Part shown: positions 7,580-17,642 of the stretch, piece by piece | Numbering within the stretch: position 1 is the first letter of the stretch | How the letters are laid out: every line of letters begins with the position of its first letter | Assembly (NCBI RefSeq): GCF_001189515.2 | Contig: NZ_CP012069.2 | Span: 806,001-870,000 of the forward strand | Length of the DNA stretch: 64,000 nt | DNA from: Olsenella sp. oral taxon 807 | GTDB taxonomy: Bacteria > Actinomycetota > Coriobacteriia > Coriobacteriales > Atopobiaceae | Direction: 5' to 3' | Program-made: the position numbers and the translations under genes | Notes under the pieces: model-generated | Told to the model about the DNA's origin: nothing | Seen by the model: the letters and a program-made list of their open reading frames with translations, nothing else | Database searches by the model: none

Positions 7580-10489
7580 ATGGCATCGGAATCCATCGTC
7601 ATCCGCGGAGCGCGCGAGCACAACCTGCGCGACATAGACATCAGCATCCCGCGCGACAAGCTTGTCGTGATCACGGGCCTCTCGGGCTCGGGCAAGTCGA
7701 GTCTCGCCTTCGATACGATCTACGCCGAGGGACAGCGGCGCTACGTGGAGTCCCTCTCCAGCTACGCCCGGATGTTTCTGGGCCAGATGGACAAGCCCGA
7801 CCTCGACAGCATAGACGGCCTCTCTCCGGCAGTCTCTATCGACCAGAAGACCACGAGCCGCAACCCCCGCTCCACGGTGGGTACGGTCACGGAGATCTAC
7901 GACTACCTGCGTCTGCTCTTTGCCCGCATCGGGGTGCCGCATTGCCCCGAGTGCGGGCGGCCCATCGAGCGCCAGACCACCGACCAGGTGGCCGACAAGG
8001 TTCTCGCACGTGCGCAGGGACGCCGTGCGCTCGTGCTCGCCCCGGTAGTCCTAGGTCGCAAGGGCGAGTACGCCAAGCTCTTCGAGGACCTCGCCAAGGA
8101 GGGCTTCTCCCGCGTGCGCGTGGACGGCGAGGTGCGTGATCTCTCCGAGACCATCAAGCTCGACAAGAAGTACAAGCACTCCATCGAAGTCGTGGTTGAC
8201 CGCATCGTCGTGCGCGAGACCAGCCTGGGTCGCGTGGCCGAGGCCGTAGAGACGGCGACGCGGCTCGCCTCGGGACGCGTGGGCTTCTACCTGCTGCCTG
8301 ACAAGGACGCGCCCGAGGGGACAGAAGGTGAGCTCCTCCAATACTCGCTCGCCCTCGCCTGCCCGGAGCACGGCCACTCTATAGATGATCTCCAGCCGCG
8401 CGACTTCTCGTTCAACGCCCCCTACGGCGCCTGCCCCGACTGCGACGGTCTCGGCGTCCGTCGCATCGTGGACGCCGAGGCGCTCATCGAGGATCCGACC
8501 CTCTCGGTCAAGGACGGCGTCTTCGACGCGATCTTTAGCCACTCCAACTACTATCCGCAGATCCTCTCCGCCGTCTGCAGGCACCTGGGCGAGTCGGACG
8601 AGACGGCTTGGCAGGACCTCTCGAAGAAGGCGCAGAAGGCCCTGCTCGATGGCTTGGGTGACACTAAGATTCGCGTGGACTACCACACCCGTGACGGGCG
8701 CGATACGCACTGGTTCTCCAAGTTCTCTGGCGTGCGCTCCATCCTGTTCGAGAAGTACCAGGAGACCACGAGCGCGACCATGAGGGCCCACCTGGAGAAA
8801 TTCGTCCGTGAGGTGCCCTGCCCCAGCTGCCATGGTGCGCGACTCAAGCCCGAGTACCTGGCCGTCACCGTGGGTGACAAGAACATCCAGGAGGTCTGCG
8901 ACCTCTCGTGCAGGGACAGCCTGTCCTTCTTCGAGCGGCTGCAACTCACGGAGCGCCAGCACCTCATCGGTGCCCCCATCGTGAAGGAGGTCATCGCTCG
9001 TCTGCGCTTCATGGTCAACGTTGGCTTGGACTACCTCACACTCAGCCGTGCGGCCACGACCCTCTCTGGCGGCGAGGCACAGCGCATCCGCCTGGCCACC
9101 CAGATAGGGGCGGGTCTCATGGGCGTGCTCTACATCCTAGACGAGCCGTCCATAGGCCTCCACCAGAGGGACAACAACCGCCTCATCGACACGCTGAAGC
9201 GACTGCGCGACCAGGGCAATACCGTGATCGTGGTCGAGCACGACGAGGACACCATACGTGCGGCCGACTATGTGATCGACATGGGTCCTGGTGCGGGCGA
9301 ACTGGGTGGCGACGTCGTTGCCGCAGGTACGCCAGAGGAGATCATGGAGCACCCCGACTCCCTGACGGGGGCTTACCTCACGGGAAAGAGGCTCATCAGG
9401 CTTCCCGAGAAGAGGCGCAATCCGCGCCGTGGGTTCATTCGGATCACAGGTGCTCGCGCCAACAACCTCAAGAACGCGAGCGCCAAGGTGGAGCTGGGTA
9501 CCTTCACTGTGGTCACGGGCGTCTCCGGTTCGGGAAAGTCGTCGCTTGTCACCGATACGCTGGCTCCGGCGCTGACCAACATCGTGCATCACTCCAAGCG
9601 CGTCGTCGGTCCCTATAAGAAGCTCGAGGGCTTAGTCGACGACGAGGGTCGAAAGATCGTGGACAAGGTCATCGACATCGACCAGAGCCCCATCGGTCGC
9701 ACGCCGCGCTCCAACCCCGCCACCTACATCGGCCTCTGGGACGACCTGCGCAACCTCTTTGCCTCCGTGCCCGAGAGCCGGGCTCGTGGCTACAGTGCGG
9801 GACGCTTCTCGTTCAACGTATCGGGAGGGCGCTGCGAGGCCTGCAAGGGTGACGGCCAGATAAAGATAGAGATGAACTTCCTGCCCGACATCTACGTGCC
9901 CTGCGAGGTCTGCCACGGCAAGCGCTATAATCGCGAGACCCTTGAGGTCACCTATCACGGCAAGAGCATCAGCGATGTGCTCGACATGACCGTGACCGAG
10001 GCGCTCGCGTTCTTTGGTAACATCCCGCGCATCAAGAACAAGCTGCAGACCCTCTTTGACGTGGGGCTGGGCTACATCCACTTGGGCCAGAGTGCCACGA
10101 CGCTCTCGGGCGGCGAGGCCCAGCGCGTGAAGCTCGCAAAGGAGCTTCACCGCCAGCAGACGGGCAAGACCTTCTACATCTTGGACGAGCCCACGACAGG
10201 CCTGCACTTCGAGGACGTGCGCATGCTCGTCGAGGTGCTCGAGAAGCTCGTGGATGCGGGCAATACCGTGCTCGTGATCGAGCACAACCTCGATGTCATA
10301 AAGATGGCTGACCGCATCATTGACCTCGGTCCCGAGGGCGGGGAGGGCGGCGGGCGCGTCGTGGCCTATGGCACACCCGAGCAGGTGGTGAAGGTGAAGG
10401 AGAGCTATACCGGTCACTACCTGGCACCCATCCTCGAGCGAGATCGCGAGCGCATGGTGGATGCGGGTGTGGAGTTGGGGCCGTCGTAG
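7580..10489 (+). CDS. uvrA: UvrABC excinuclease subunit A
   Basis: A 969-aa protein of normal UvrA length and layout. The first ABC half has Walker A GLSGSGKSSLAF near residue 32 and a signature LSGGEAQRIRLA; the second has Walker A GVSGSGKSSLVTDTL and signature LSGGEAQRVKLA. Zinc-binding CxxC pairs are present (CPECG, CPDCDG, CEACKGDG, CEVCHGKRYN). It scans DNA for bulky lesions with UvrB. The ATG at 7580 is preferred to the open frame start at 7436 because MASESIVIRGAREHNLRDID is the canonical UvrA N-terminus. uvrC is 30 kb away on the same strand; uvrB is not in the window. Confidence 0.97.
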   Translation: MASESIVIRGAREHNLRDIDISIPRDKLVVITGLSGSGKSSLAFDTIYAEGQRRYVESLSSYARMFLGQMDKPDLDSIDGLSPAVSIDQKTTSRNPRSTVGTVTEIYDYLRLLFARIGVPHCPECGRPIERQTTDQVADKVLARAQGRRALVLAPVVLGRKGEYAKLFEDLAKEGFSRVRVDGEVRDLSETIKLDKKYKHSIEVVVDRIVVRETSLGRVAEAVETATRLASGRVGFYLLPDKDAPEGTEGELLQYSLALACPEHGHSIDDLQPRDFSFNAPYGACPDCDGLGVRRIVDAEALIEDPTLSVKDGVFDAIFSHSNYYPQILSAVCRHLGESDETAWQDLSKKAQKALLDGLGDTKIRVDYHTRDGRDTHWFSKFSGVRSILFEKYQETTSATMRAHLEKFVREVPCPSCHGARLKPEYLAVTVGDKNIQEVCDLSCRDSLSFFERLQLTERQHLIGAPIVKEVIARLRFMVNVGLDYLTLSRAATTLSGGEAQRIRLATQIGAGLMGVLYILDEPSIGLHQRDNNRLIDTLKRLRDQGNTVIVVEHDEDTIRAADYVIDMGPGAGELGGDVVAAGTPEEIMEHPDSLTGAYLTGKRLIRLPEKRRNPRRGFIRITGARANNLKNASAKVELGTFTVVTGVSGSGKSSLVTDTLAPALTNIVHHSKRVVGPYKKLEGLVDDEGRKIVDKVIDIDQSPIGRTPRSNPATYIGLWDDLRNLFASVPESRARGYSAGRFSFNVSGGRCEACKGDGQIKIEMNFLPDIYVPCEVCHGKRYNRETLEVTYHGKSISDVLDMTVTEALAFFGNIPRIKNKLQTLFDVGLGYIHLGQSATTLSGGEAQRVKLAKELHRQQTGKTFYILDEPTTGLHFEDVRMLVEVLEKLVDAGNTVLVIEHNLDVIKMADRIIDLGPEGGEGGGRVVAYGTPEQVVKVKESYTGHYLAPILERDRERMVDAGVELGPS

Positions 10490-10631
10490 AACTCTGGCGC
10501 GGGGTCGTTGCCGAATCGCATCGCGGGGACCGGGACGTCTCCCGGGGCCGCGTCTGCGCCGCACCTCTCTCGCGCTCGTCTCGCGTTGCATTGCGGGGCC
10601 GAGGCGTCTCCTTGCATCGCGCCTATGCAGG

Positions 10632-11293
10632 CTCACGTAGAGACGCATTCTGGAGGTGACGCCCCAGCCAGAGTGTGTCTTTTGGTGAGGCGTGCCCCGG
10701 GGGCGCGACCAAAGTGCGCTTTTCCGTGAGGCCCGACGCGCAGAATGCGCTTTTCCGTGAGGTGTGCTCTGCGGGCGCGGGCCAGACTGCGCTTTTCCGT
10801 GAGCCCATCAGGACAGAATGCGCTTTTCCGTGAGCCGACGCCGCGTTTGCGCAGGTGAGAAAAAGCGCACTCTACGGAAAAGCGCATTCTGGAGTTTGAC
10901 GTTACGGAAAGACGCATTCTGCGCGCTCCAGAACCGCCAGAGTGCGCCTTTTGGTGAGGCGCCTCACGTAAAGACGCATTCTGGAGGTGACGCCCCAGCC
11001 AGAGTGCGCCTTTCCGTGAGGTACGTCCCCGGGGCGCGGCCAAAGTGCGCTTTTCCGTGAGGTGCGCTCCGGGGGCACGGGCCAGACTGCGCTTTTCCGT
11101 CACGTCGCAACCACAGAGTGCGCCTTTCCGTGAGGCCCAACGCGCAGAGTGCGCTTTTCCGTGAGCCGACGCCGCGTTTGCGCAGGTGAGGAAAAGCGCA
11201 TTCTACGGAAAAGCGCATTCTGGAGTTTGACGTCACGGAAAGACGCATTCTGCGCATTCTGGCCCCCGCCCCTCACGGAAAAGCGCACTCTGG
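10632..11293. repeat. Array 1 of the CAGARTGCGCYTTTCCGTGA repeat (about 20 copies)
   Basis: About 20 copies of a ~20-nt unit (plus-strand form CAGARTGCGCYTTTCCGTGA) with variable 8-24-nt spacers. Copies mostly point right on the left side, then a core CGTTTGCGCAGGTGAGAAAA is followed by copies in the opposite orientation. The arrangement occurs twice because a ~330-bp block (about 10632-10950) is repeated at about 10963-11265. Open frames across it in several phases result from stop-poor repeats. The stretch 10490-10631 after uvrA is GC-rich with no gene I can support. Confidence 0.9.
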
Positions 11294-11557
11294 ACGGGCG
11301 GCGGGTGGCCACGGGCAGTACCGATCACGGGTACACGGGTAGCGCCTACCGAATTGTCACCGACCAGGTTGGCCAGGACAGTGCCAGTCGGGTTGTCGCT
11401 AAGATGCAACTCATCTCGCTGACGCGGGATCTTGAATCGCGTATTTTCAAACCATTTACAGAACTTGAGGGTCAATCGTCCTCAGGTCATGTGATACTAC
11501 AGGACGTGCCACGTGTTCGCATTGACCATAACGACGTAGTGCAAGGTGTGTCGAATC
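11294..11557. other. Leader region of the dynamin/HerA/toxin operon
   Basis: Unique sequence between array 1 and the operon. It becomes less GC-rich toward the gene (for example GCGTATTTTCAAACCATTTA near 11440). Candidate promoter elements are TTGAGG near 11465 and TGATACTA near 11490; both are weak matches. No gene is supported. Confidence 0.35.
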
Positions 11558-14140
11558 ATGTCTCGAGTCAAGATCATCAGCGATCCCTACAGGAAACAGA
11601 CCAACTTTCAGTGCGAGGGCGATGCCGAGGATGACTGGCGTCCGGTCAACCCAGGCAGCAAGCTTTTGGGGGACAGCATCGCGCATGGGTTCTTTCCCTT
11701 CAAGGTGAAGGAGATCGTGGACATCATCGTCGGCGACTACTGGACGTCCGGCAACCCGGTCAGCATCGTCTTCGAGGGAGCGAGCGACGAGTACGGGGAG
11801 CTTGAGGCGATATGTGCGGATGCCCGCTACGTAGACACCGTGAGGCTGTCGCAGTCCGCAAGACGTCTGTCCAATGCCCGCGACATCCTCCCGGACATCA
11901 TTGCGCTCTTCCATGAGCTGACCCCCTTCCTCACGGAGCATGTCAGAGATCACTCCAAGATCGACAATGACCTGAGGAAGTTCTCAGACGCATCGAGTGA
12001 TGCGGTGCCCATCTGTGTCATGGGCAACTATAGCGCGGGCAAGTCGACCTTCATCAACGCCCTCATCGGCGCTGAGCTGCTTCCCAACGGGGATGAGCCC
12101 ACGACGGCTCGCATCTACCAGATCCAGCGCTCCCAGCGCGACGAGACCGGCCGCATCGACTTCTCGTACGAGGGGACTGACGTCTCTCTGAGCTTTGGCA
12201 CCAATGGCCTCTCAAGTTCGAAGGGCGAGGGCGACCTTCCCATCTTGGATACCGTGCGCTCTGCGGCCGAGGCTGCTGCCAGCGGAGGGCTCGTGCGGCA
12301 GATGAACGCGGCGCTGCGGGTGATAAACGACTGCGTCTCCCTTGAGGGACAGGGCAGGGTCTCTGACCTCGTGAGAATCGAACTCCCGCTGAGCGACGTC
12401 GATCCCTGGGCGCAGTCAGGAAACTTCGTGATCTTTGACACCCCTGGGTCGAACTCGGCAACCCACGCGGACCACCTGCGTGTCCTGCGCGATGCCATGC
12501 AGAGCATGTCAAACGGCGTTCCCGTGTACGTCTCCCAATATGACTCACTTGACAGCATCGACAACCGCAGCCTGTACGACGAGATCAAGAAGATCGAGGC
12601 CCTTGACAGCCGATTCGCGATGATCGTCGTAAACAAGGCGGACATCGCCTCGCTGCCAAAGGGTGGGTTGAGCGCCGAGGACGAGGCCCAGATACTCCAT
12701 CAGGCCGTCCCTGCGCACATGTACTCGCAGGGAATCTACTTCATATCCTCCATCGTGGGTCTGGGAGCGAAGGTGGACGGGCAGTTCTCGAGCGACTACT
12801 ATGCGGAGAAGTTCGAGGACCAGCAAAGAAAGTATGCAGACCCCTCTGAGCCCTATTACAAGTCTCTGTACCTGTACGACATCATGCCCGAGCAGATAAA
12901 GGCGAGAGCCGTCACGGAGTCGAGGGCGTGCGAGAACCTCATGCTCGCAAACAGTGGCCTCTATGCCCTCGAGCGCGCGATGCAGACCTTCGCGTGCAGG
13001 TATTCCTCATACAACAAGTGCTACCAGTCGAGGCAGTCGCTTGACAGGATCATCGACATCACGCAGGAGGAGCTGTCGCTGACGAAAGAGGACTGCGAGC
13101 GCTCGAGAAACCAGCGCAACAAGGTGCTTGAGGATGACAGGGAGGCGCTTCTTAGGCAGCTCGAGGCGAGGGAGGCAGAGCTGAGGGAAGAGCAGGTCTC
13201 TTCGTTTCGGGAGGCCTTGCTCCCGGTTGCCGACGACGTGTGCAAAACCCTGCGTCCCGATGACCTCAGTAAGAAGGAGGAGTCACTCATCGCAAAGGAG
13301 AAAGAGCGCCTGGGCTACGACGAGCTAGCCGAACGGGTGCGCCAGGCCCATGGCGCAGTGTTTGGTAACCTTACTAACCGTGCGCGTGCCTTTGCGGAGG
13401 ACGAGGGCGGGACGTCTTCCGACCAAGAGGACGGGCCTGTCGAGAAGACAGGGACGATGGGTGACGTGAGGGAAGCCAGAAATGCGAGCAGGTCGCGGCA
13501 GGAGCTTTTGAGCCGTGCGACGCGGGGTGCCACCGACAAGCTGCTGGCACAGCTTGAGGGACTTCTCGTGTCTAGGTTGAGAAAGGCGAACGAGACCATC
13601 ACCTTGCGTTCGCGAGAGTACTGGGAGGATGCCTCCAAAAGCAGTCGGCAAGCGCTGTACGAACTGGTCTCGGGCTCGACGGAGATCGACGAGGGTGTGA
13701 GGCAGGAGCTTGCGGATGTCATCGCGGACTACAGACCCCTCGAGCTGAGTCAGCCGACCGTGGAGTACTTCGACAAGGAGAGGATGCACGGTCTGTGGCT
13801 CGGAAACTTTCGTCTGATACGCTCTGACAGGCTGAATATCCCCAAGGTCTCCAAGGTGTATGGCCGCACGGTCCGGCAGGTCGTTCACGATGAGATCTTT
13901 CCCAGGGTAGAGGAGAGCCACAGGCAGAGCTTCGTGCTGTGGCTCCAGGAGCTCCTGGCGCTCTGCTCCAAGAACATCATTTCTTACAATCCCTCGCTGA
14001 AAAGCCAGGCACAGATCATAGAGGATGATACGAGGAGGATCGCCGAGCTGGAGTCGGGCATAGACATGCTCAAGAGATGCAGGAGTCAGATAAGTCTCAT
14101 GCTCGACTGGAAGGACGAGGTGCTCGCGTATGGGGATTAG
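11558..14140 (+). CDS. Large dynamin-like GTPase
   Basis: About 860 aa. After ~150 residues without a recognised fold, a GTPase domain shows G1 GNYSAGKS (156-163), G3 DTPG (294-297) and G4 NKAD (359-362), in the dynamin-family style. The rest is helical with a strong coiled coil (for example QEELSLTKEDCERSRNQRNK and REALLRQLEAREAELREEQ), typical of the stalk of bacterial dynamins that remodel membranes. ATG at 11558 is preceded by AAGGTG; an in-frame GTG lies 12 nt earlier. It overlaps the HerA-like gene by 11 nt and is first in a four-gene operon with an ATPase, a nuclease toxin and an immunity-like protein. A direct membrane or delivery role is inference. Confidence 0.85.
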   Translation: MSRVKIISDPYRKQTNFQCEGDAEDDWRPVNPGSKLLGDSIAHGFFPFKVKEIVDIIVGDYWTSGNPVSIVFEGASDEYGELEAICADARYVDTVRLSQSARRLSNARDILPDIIALFHELTPFLTEHVRDHSKIDNDLRKFSDASSDAVPICVMGNYSAGKSTFINALIGAELLPNGDEPTTARIYQIQRSQRDETGRIDFSYEGTDVSLSFGTNGLSSSKGEGDLPILDTVRSAAEAAASGGLVRQMNAALRVINDCVSLEGQGRVSDLVRIELPLSDVDPWAQSGNFVIFDTPGSNSATHADHLRVLRDAMQSMSNGVPVYVSQYDSLDSIDNRSLYDEIKKIEALDSRFAMIVVNKADIASLPKGGLSAEDEAQILHQAVPAHMYSQGIYFISSIVGLGAKVDGQFSSDYYAEKFEDQQRKYADPSEPYYKSLYLYDIMPEQIKARAVTESRACENLMLANSGLYALERAMQTFACRYSSYNKCYQSRQSLDRIIDITQEELSLTKEDCERSRNQRNKVLEDDREALLRQLEAREAELREEQVSSFREALLPVADDVCKTLRPDDLSKKEESLIAKEKERLGYDELAERVRQAHGAVFGNLTNRARAFAEDEGGTSSDQEDGPVEKTGTMGDVREARNASRSRQELLSRATRGATDKLLAQLEGLLVSRLRKANETITLRSREYWEDASKSSRQALYELVSGSTEIDEGVRQELADVIADYRPLELSQPTVEYFDKERMHGLWLGNFRLIRSDRLNIPKVSKVYGRTVRQVVHDEIFPRVEESHRQSFVLWLQELLALCSKNIISYNPSLKSQAQIIEDDTRRIAELESGIDMLKRCRSQISLMLDWKDEVLAYGD

Positions 14141-17100
14141 GAGCCTTGCCAGGCGCATTGGCGGCAGGGCAGCAGACGCGGTTGCCAGTCTCTCGGTGCT
14201 TGGTCCCGGCCAGCTCAAGGAGATCCAGGAGCGACGAGAGAGCTATCTCTCCAGGATGGCGGATCCCACTGATGCGGCGGCCAAGAAGCTGACGCAGACC
14301 CTCCTTGCCGCAAACGCCGTCGAGGTCTATGATGCCTACCTGCCGCAGTTGCGGGAGCTCTACGTGCCCGTCTCGCGCGACGAGGAGTACGAAGGCGCAT
14401 TTGACCCGGCCCATAACGTGAGGTACATCAACATCACCAGGTGGGTCATGGACGCCACTGAAGACAGCCTCGAGAAGCTCGTGAACGTCTATGACGTGCT
14501 GTCCGACGAGGAGTGCAACATAGCGCTCGTGTTCCACAGGACCACCCATGACACCCAGGTGTTCCTCGCCGTGGTCAACGTGCGCAATGATCATGACAAC
14601 GTCAACGTGGATAACTACATGGACCGGGTCACGGGAGCCCTGAGGGGCAACTTCCCGGGCTCTGAGTGGGGACGGGAGGTGTGCACGGGCGTCCCTCCCT
14701 GCATCGACGACGACAGGCCGTACTCGGTCGCATGTGCGTCGAACATTCCAACGGAGAAGTCCGAGAGCTTTGTGAGCCAAACCGTCGACAAGTTGTTGGA
14801 CGGCATCGTGCCCGCAAACATGACCCAGCAGTACACGCTGATCTTGCTGGCGTCGCCCATCCGGGACGTGGGGGAGCGAAAGCTTCGCCTTGGTGAGATC
14901 TACTCGGGCCTTGCCCCGTATGCCTCGTGGCAGACCAACTACACCTTCACGGAGTCCGACTCCCAGATGTCTGGCGCCACCGTGGGCCTGAACGTGGGAG
15001 CAAGTGCCGGCATGCAGGTGGGCACCAACCAGTCGATGACGGACGCCGACGCGACGAGCGACTCGACGAGCAGCGCGGAGTCAGAGAGCGCCTCAGTGGG
15101 CGAGACGAGCGGGACGACCCACAGCGAGTCGAGCAGCAGCACGCACGCGGATACGTCGGGCGAGAGTACAACAGGTTCTGTGCAGGTGAACACATCGCTG
15201 AGTTCTCGAGCGGGCATAAGTGTTGGTGGGGCGAGCGCGGGCGTCGGGAAGAGCGTAAGCGTTGGGGCGAGCGTGAGCCGACAGTACAGCTCAAGCACCT
15301 CAGACGCAATGGGTACCTCGGTCTCGGATGGGAGTTCGAGGTCCATCGCCAACACGGTTGGCAAGGCAGTGTCACGGGGCCTCGGTCGTGCGGTGACCAA
15401 GACGGTGGGTACGGCCGCCGGCAGCATGGCCGCAAAGAGCCTTGGTGCGAACTTCGGCATGAACTTTGCCAGGACCTCAAACGTCACGGCGACGGTGGGC
15501 AAGAACGAGGGCATCACGCAGTCGTTCGCGAACTTCTCTGTCAAGCATGCGCTTGAGCTGCTCCAAGAGCAGATGAAGCGCTATGAGGCGAGCTCCGCGC
15601 TCGGGATGTGGGACTTCGCGGCGTACGTCCTGAGCGAGGACCTGAACGTCGCCAACAACGTCGCCCACACGTACCTGGCCCTGACGCAGGGTGAGCTGTC
15701 CTATCTGTCAAGTTCTGCCGTCAACCTCTGGCGTGGGGACATGGGCGAGGGCAGCGGGGCGGCGCACGAGATCTACAGTTACCTGCGGGAGCTGCGTCAG
15801 CCACTGTTTGGCATCAGCCCCGACCTCATCTCACGAGACGACGACTTCTGCGTCTATCCGCCCCTCGTGAGCGCGATGACGCCTCTGAGCGGCAAGGAGC
15901 TGGCGCTGTCCCTCAACTTCCCGAGGAAGTCCCTGGCGGGGTTTCCGGTGATAGAGTGCGCGGAGTTTGGCAGGAGCGTCACGACCTACTCTGCCGTCCG
16001 CCCTGACGCTGCGGGCGAGTTCTCGCTCGGCAGGGTGTTTCACATGCTGCATGAGGAGAGAACGCCCGTGAGGCTCTTTGCGGACTCGCTCAGCTCCCAC
16101 GTGTTCGTGACTGGTAGTACGGGATCTGGCAAGACCAACACGGTCTGCCAGCTCCTCTCTGAGGCAGACAGGGCGGGCGTGGGCTTCCTTGTGGTCGAGC
16201 CTGCGAAGGGCGAGTACAAGGACGCCTTTGGTACGAGGGGCGACGTCAGGGTCTTTGGGACCAACCCCCTGGTCGCACCGCTGCTGAGGCTCAATCCGTT
16301 TGCCTTTCCCGCAGGTGTCCATGTCCTCGAGCATCTGGACAGGCTCGTGGAGGTCTTCAACGTCTGCTGGCCGATGTACGCCGCGATGCCTGCGGTGCTC
16401 AAGGAGGCTGTCGAGCGCTCCTACGAGGATTGCGGGTGGGACCTGACCGAGTCCACCAATGATTACGGGGAGGGACTCTACCCCTCGTTTTCGGACGTCG
16501 CGCGCAACGTGAGGGAGATCCTCGACACGAGCGAGTATGATGCCGAGAACAAGGGCGCCTACAAGGGAGCCTTGCTCACGCGCCTGAGGTCCCTGACCAA
16601 TGGGATCAACGGCATGGTCTTTGCCAGTGTCGGACTTGATGACGCAGAGCTCTTCGAGGGCAGGGTCATCGTCGACCTGAGCCGCGTCGGCTCCAGCGAG
16701 ACGAAGTCGCTCCTCATGGGCGTCCTCGTGCTCAAGCTGCGGGAGTACCTGATGAGTTCCTTCCCCGTGGCCAACAAGGGCCTCAGGCACCTGACCGTCC
16801 TTGAGGAGGCACACAACCTCCTCAGGCGCGTGTCGACCGAGCAGTCGGCCGAGGGCGCAAACCTGCTTGGCAAGAGCGTGGAGATGCTTACTAACGCCAT
16901 CGCCGAGATGAGGGCCTACGGGGAGGGCTTCGTCATCGTCGACCAGGCGCCCGGACTGCTCGATCTGGCGGCGATACGCAACACCAACACCAAGATCATC
17001 ATGCGCCTGCCCGACGAGGACGACCGCCAGCTCGTCGGGAGGTCCGCCAACCTCAACGATCGTCAGGTCAAGGAGCTCGCGAGGCTGCCGCAGGGCGTGG

Positions 17101-17642
17101 CGGCGGTCTACCAGAACGAGTGGGTCGAGCCCGTCCTCTGCAAGGTCGAGCGATTCGAGGCGCCGTCTGGGACTTATACGTACGCGCGCCCGGAGGTGCT
17201 CGACCCCTCAGGCAAAAGAGAAGACGCACTTCTCATCGCCGAGCTGCTGAGCGGGGGCAGGACGCTCTTTGGCCCAGAGCGGTTTAAGGACCTGCGAAAG
17301 AGGCTCGATGCCCTGGGCGTAGAGGCCTTCGTACAAGTCCTTATCCTGAGGTTCTTGCAAGCGCCTCCAGCCGAGCCGCGCATGACGAGGCTTGGTCCCG
17401 TGATGAGCGCCCTCTTCCCGGACGTGCGTCGCGCGGTCGTCTCGTCACATCGCGAGAGCGCCTTCGACATGTCCGCATGGACGAGGGCTGCATCTGAGTG
17501 TTTGGCACAAGAGGCTCAGACTACCTTGGCCGAGCAAGTCAGAAGAGACATCATCCAGGCGATCGTCACCGACTACCTCTACAACGAGCTCCATGACGAG
17601 AACGCGCTAAGAGAGTGGTCCATCAAGGGGGGTTTGGCATGA
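14130..17642 (+). CDS. HerA/VirB4-like ATPase with Ser/Gly-rich insert
   Basis: 1170 aa. Residues 1-270 have no family I can name. Residues about 272-475 are a low-complexity Ser/Gly/Thr segment (for example SVGGASAGVGKSVSVGASVS). The C-terminal half is a DUF87/HerA-type motor: Walker A GSTGSGKT (662-669), Walker B TVLEEAH (about 888-894), then MRAYGEGFVIVDQAP, KIIMRLPDEDDRQLVG and a terminal RLPQGVAAVYQNEWVEPVLC strand as in HerA, FtsK and VirB4. Such hexameric motors pump DNA or protein substrates. The ATG overlaps the dynamin stop by 11 nt; its own stop overlaps the toxin start (ATGA). With a toxin next door, substrate export is plausible, but a defence role cannot be excluded. Confidence 0.85.
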   Translation: MGIRSLARRIGGRAADAVASLSVLGPGQLKEIQERRESYLSRMADPTDAAAKKLTQTLLAANAVEVYDAYLPQLRELYVPVSRDEEYEGAFDPAHNVRYINITRWVMDATEDSLEKLVNVYDVLSDEECNIALVFHRTTHDTQVFLAVVNVRNDHDNVNVDNYMDRVTGALRGNFPGSEWGREVCTGVPPCIDDDRPYSVACASNIPTEKSESFVSQTVDKLLDGIVPANMTQQYTLILLASPIRDVGERKLRLGEIYSGLAPYASWQTNYTFTESDSQMSGATVGLNVGASAGMQVGTNQSMTDADATSDSTSSAESESASVGETSGTTHSESSSSTHADTSGESTTGSVQVNTSLSSRAGISVGGASAGVGKSVSVGASVSRQYSSSTSDAMGTSVSDGSSRSIANTVGKAVSRGLGRAVTKTVGTAAGSMAAKSLGANFGMNFARTSNVTATVGKNEGITQSFANFSVKHALELLQEQMKRYEASSALGMWDFAAYVLSEDLNVANNVAHTYLALTQGELSYLSSSAVNLWRGDMGEGSGAAHEIYSYLRELRQPLFGISPDLISRDDDFCVYPPLVSAMTPLSGKELALSLNFPRKSLAGFPVIECAEFGRSVTTYSAVRPDAAGEFSLGRVFHMLHEERTPVRLFADSLSSHVFVTGSTGSGKTNTVCQLLSEADRAGVGFLVVEPAKGEYKDAFGTRGDVRVFGTNPLVAPLLRLNPFAFPAGVHVLEHLDRLVEVFNVCWPMYAAMPAVLKEAVERSYEDCGWDLTESTNDYGEGLYPSFSDVARNVREILDTSEYDAENKGAYKGALLTRLRSLTNGINGMVFASVGLDDAELFEGRVIVDLSRVGSSETKSLLMGVLVLKLREYLMSSFPVANKGLRHLTVLEEAHNLLRRVSTEQSAEGANLLGKSVEMLTNAIAEMRAYGEGFVIVDQAPGLLDLAAIRNTNTKIIMRLPDEDDRQLVGRSANLNDRQVKELARLPQGVAAVYQNEWVEPVLCKVERFEAPSGTYTYARPEVLDPSGKREDALLIAELLSGGRTLFGPERFKDLRKRLDALGVEAFVQVLILRFLQAPPAEPRMTRLGPVMSALFPDVRRAVVSSHRESAFDMSAWTRAASECLAQEAQTTLAEQVRRDIIQAIVTDYLYNELHDENALREWSIKGGLA

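Noticed and set aside
10508-11634. Many overlapping ORFs on both strands across array 1 with recurrent KRTLRKSAFW- or MRFSV-like peptides
   Set aside because: The peptides are translations of the 20-nt repeat, which lacks stops in several frames; no ribosome site, no family, same peptides on both strands.
14939-15556. Long antisense and alternative-frame ORFs opposite the HerA insert
   Set aside because: They arise from the regular Ser/Gly codon pattern of the true frame; amino-acid composition is not protein-like.
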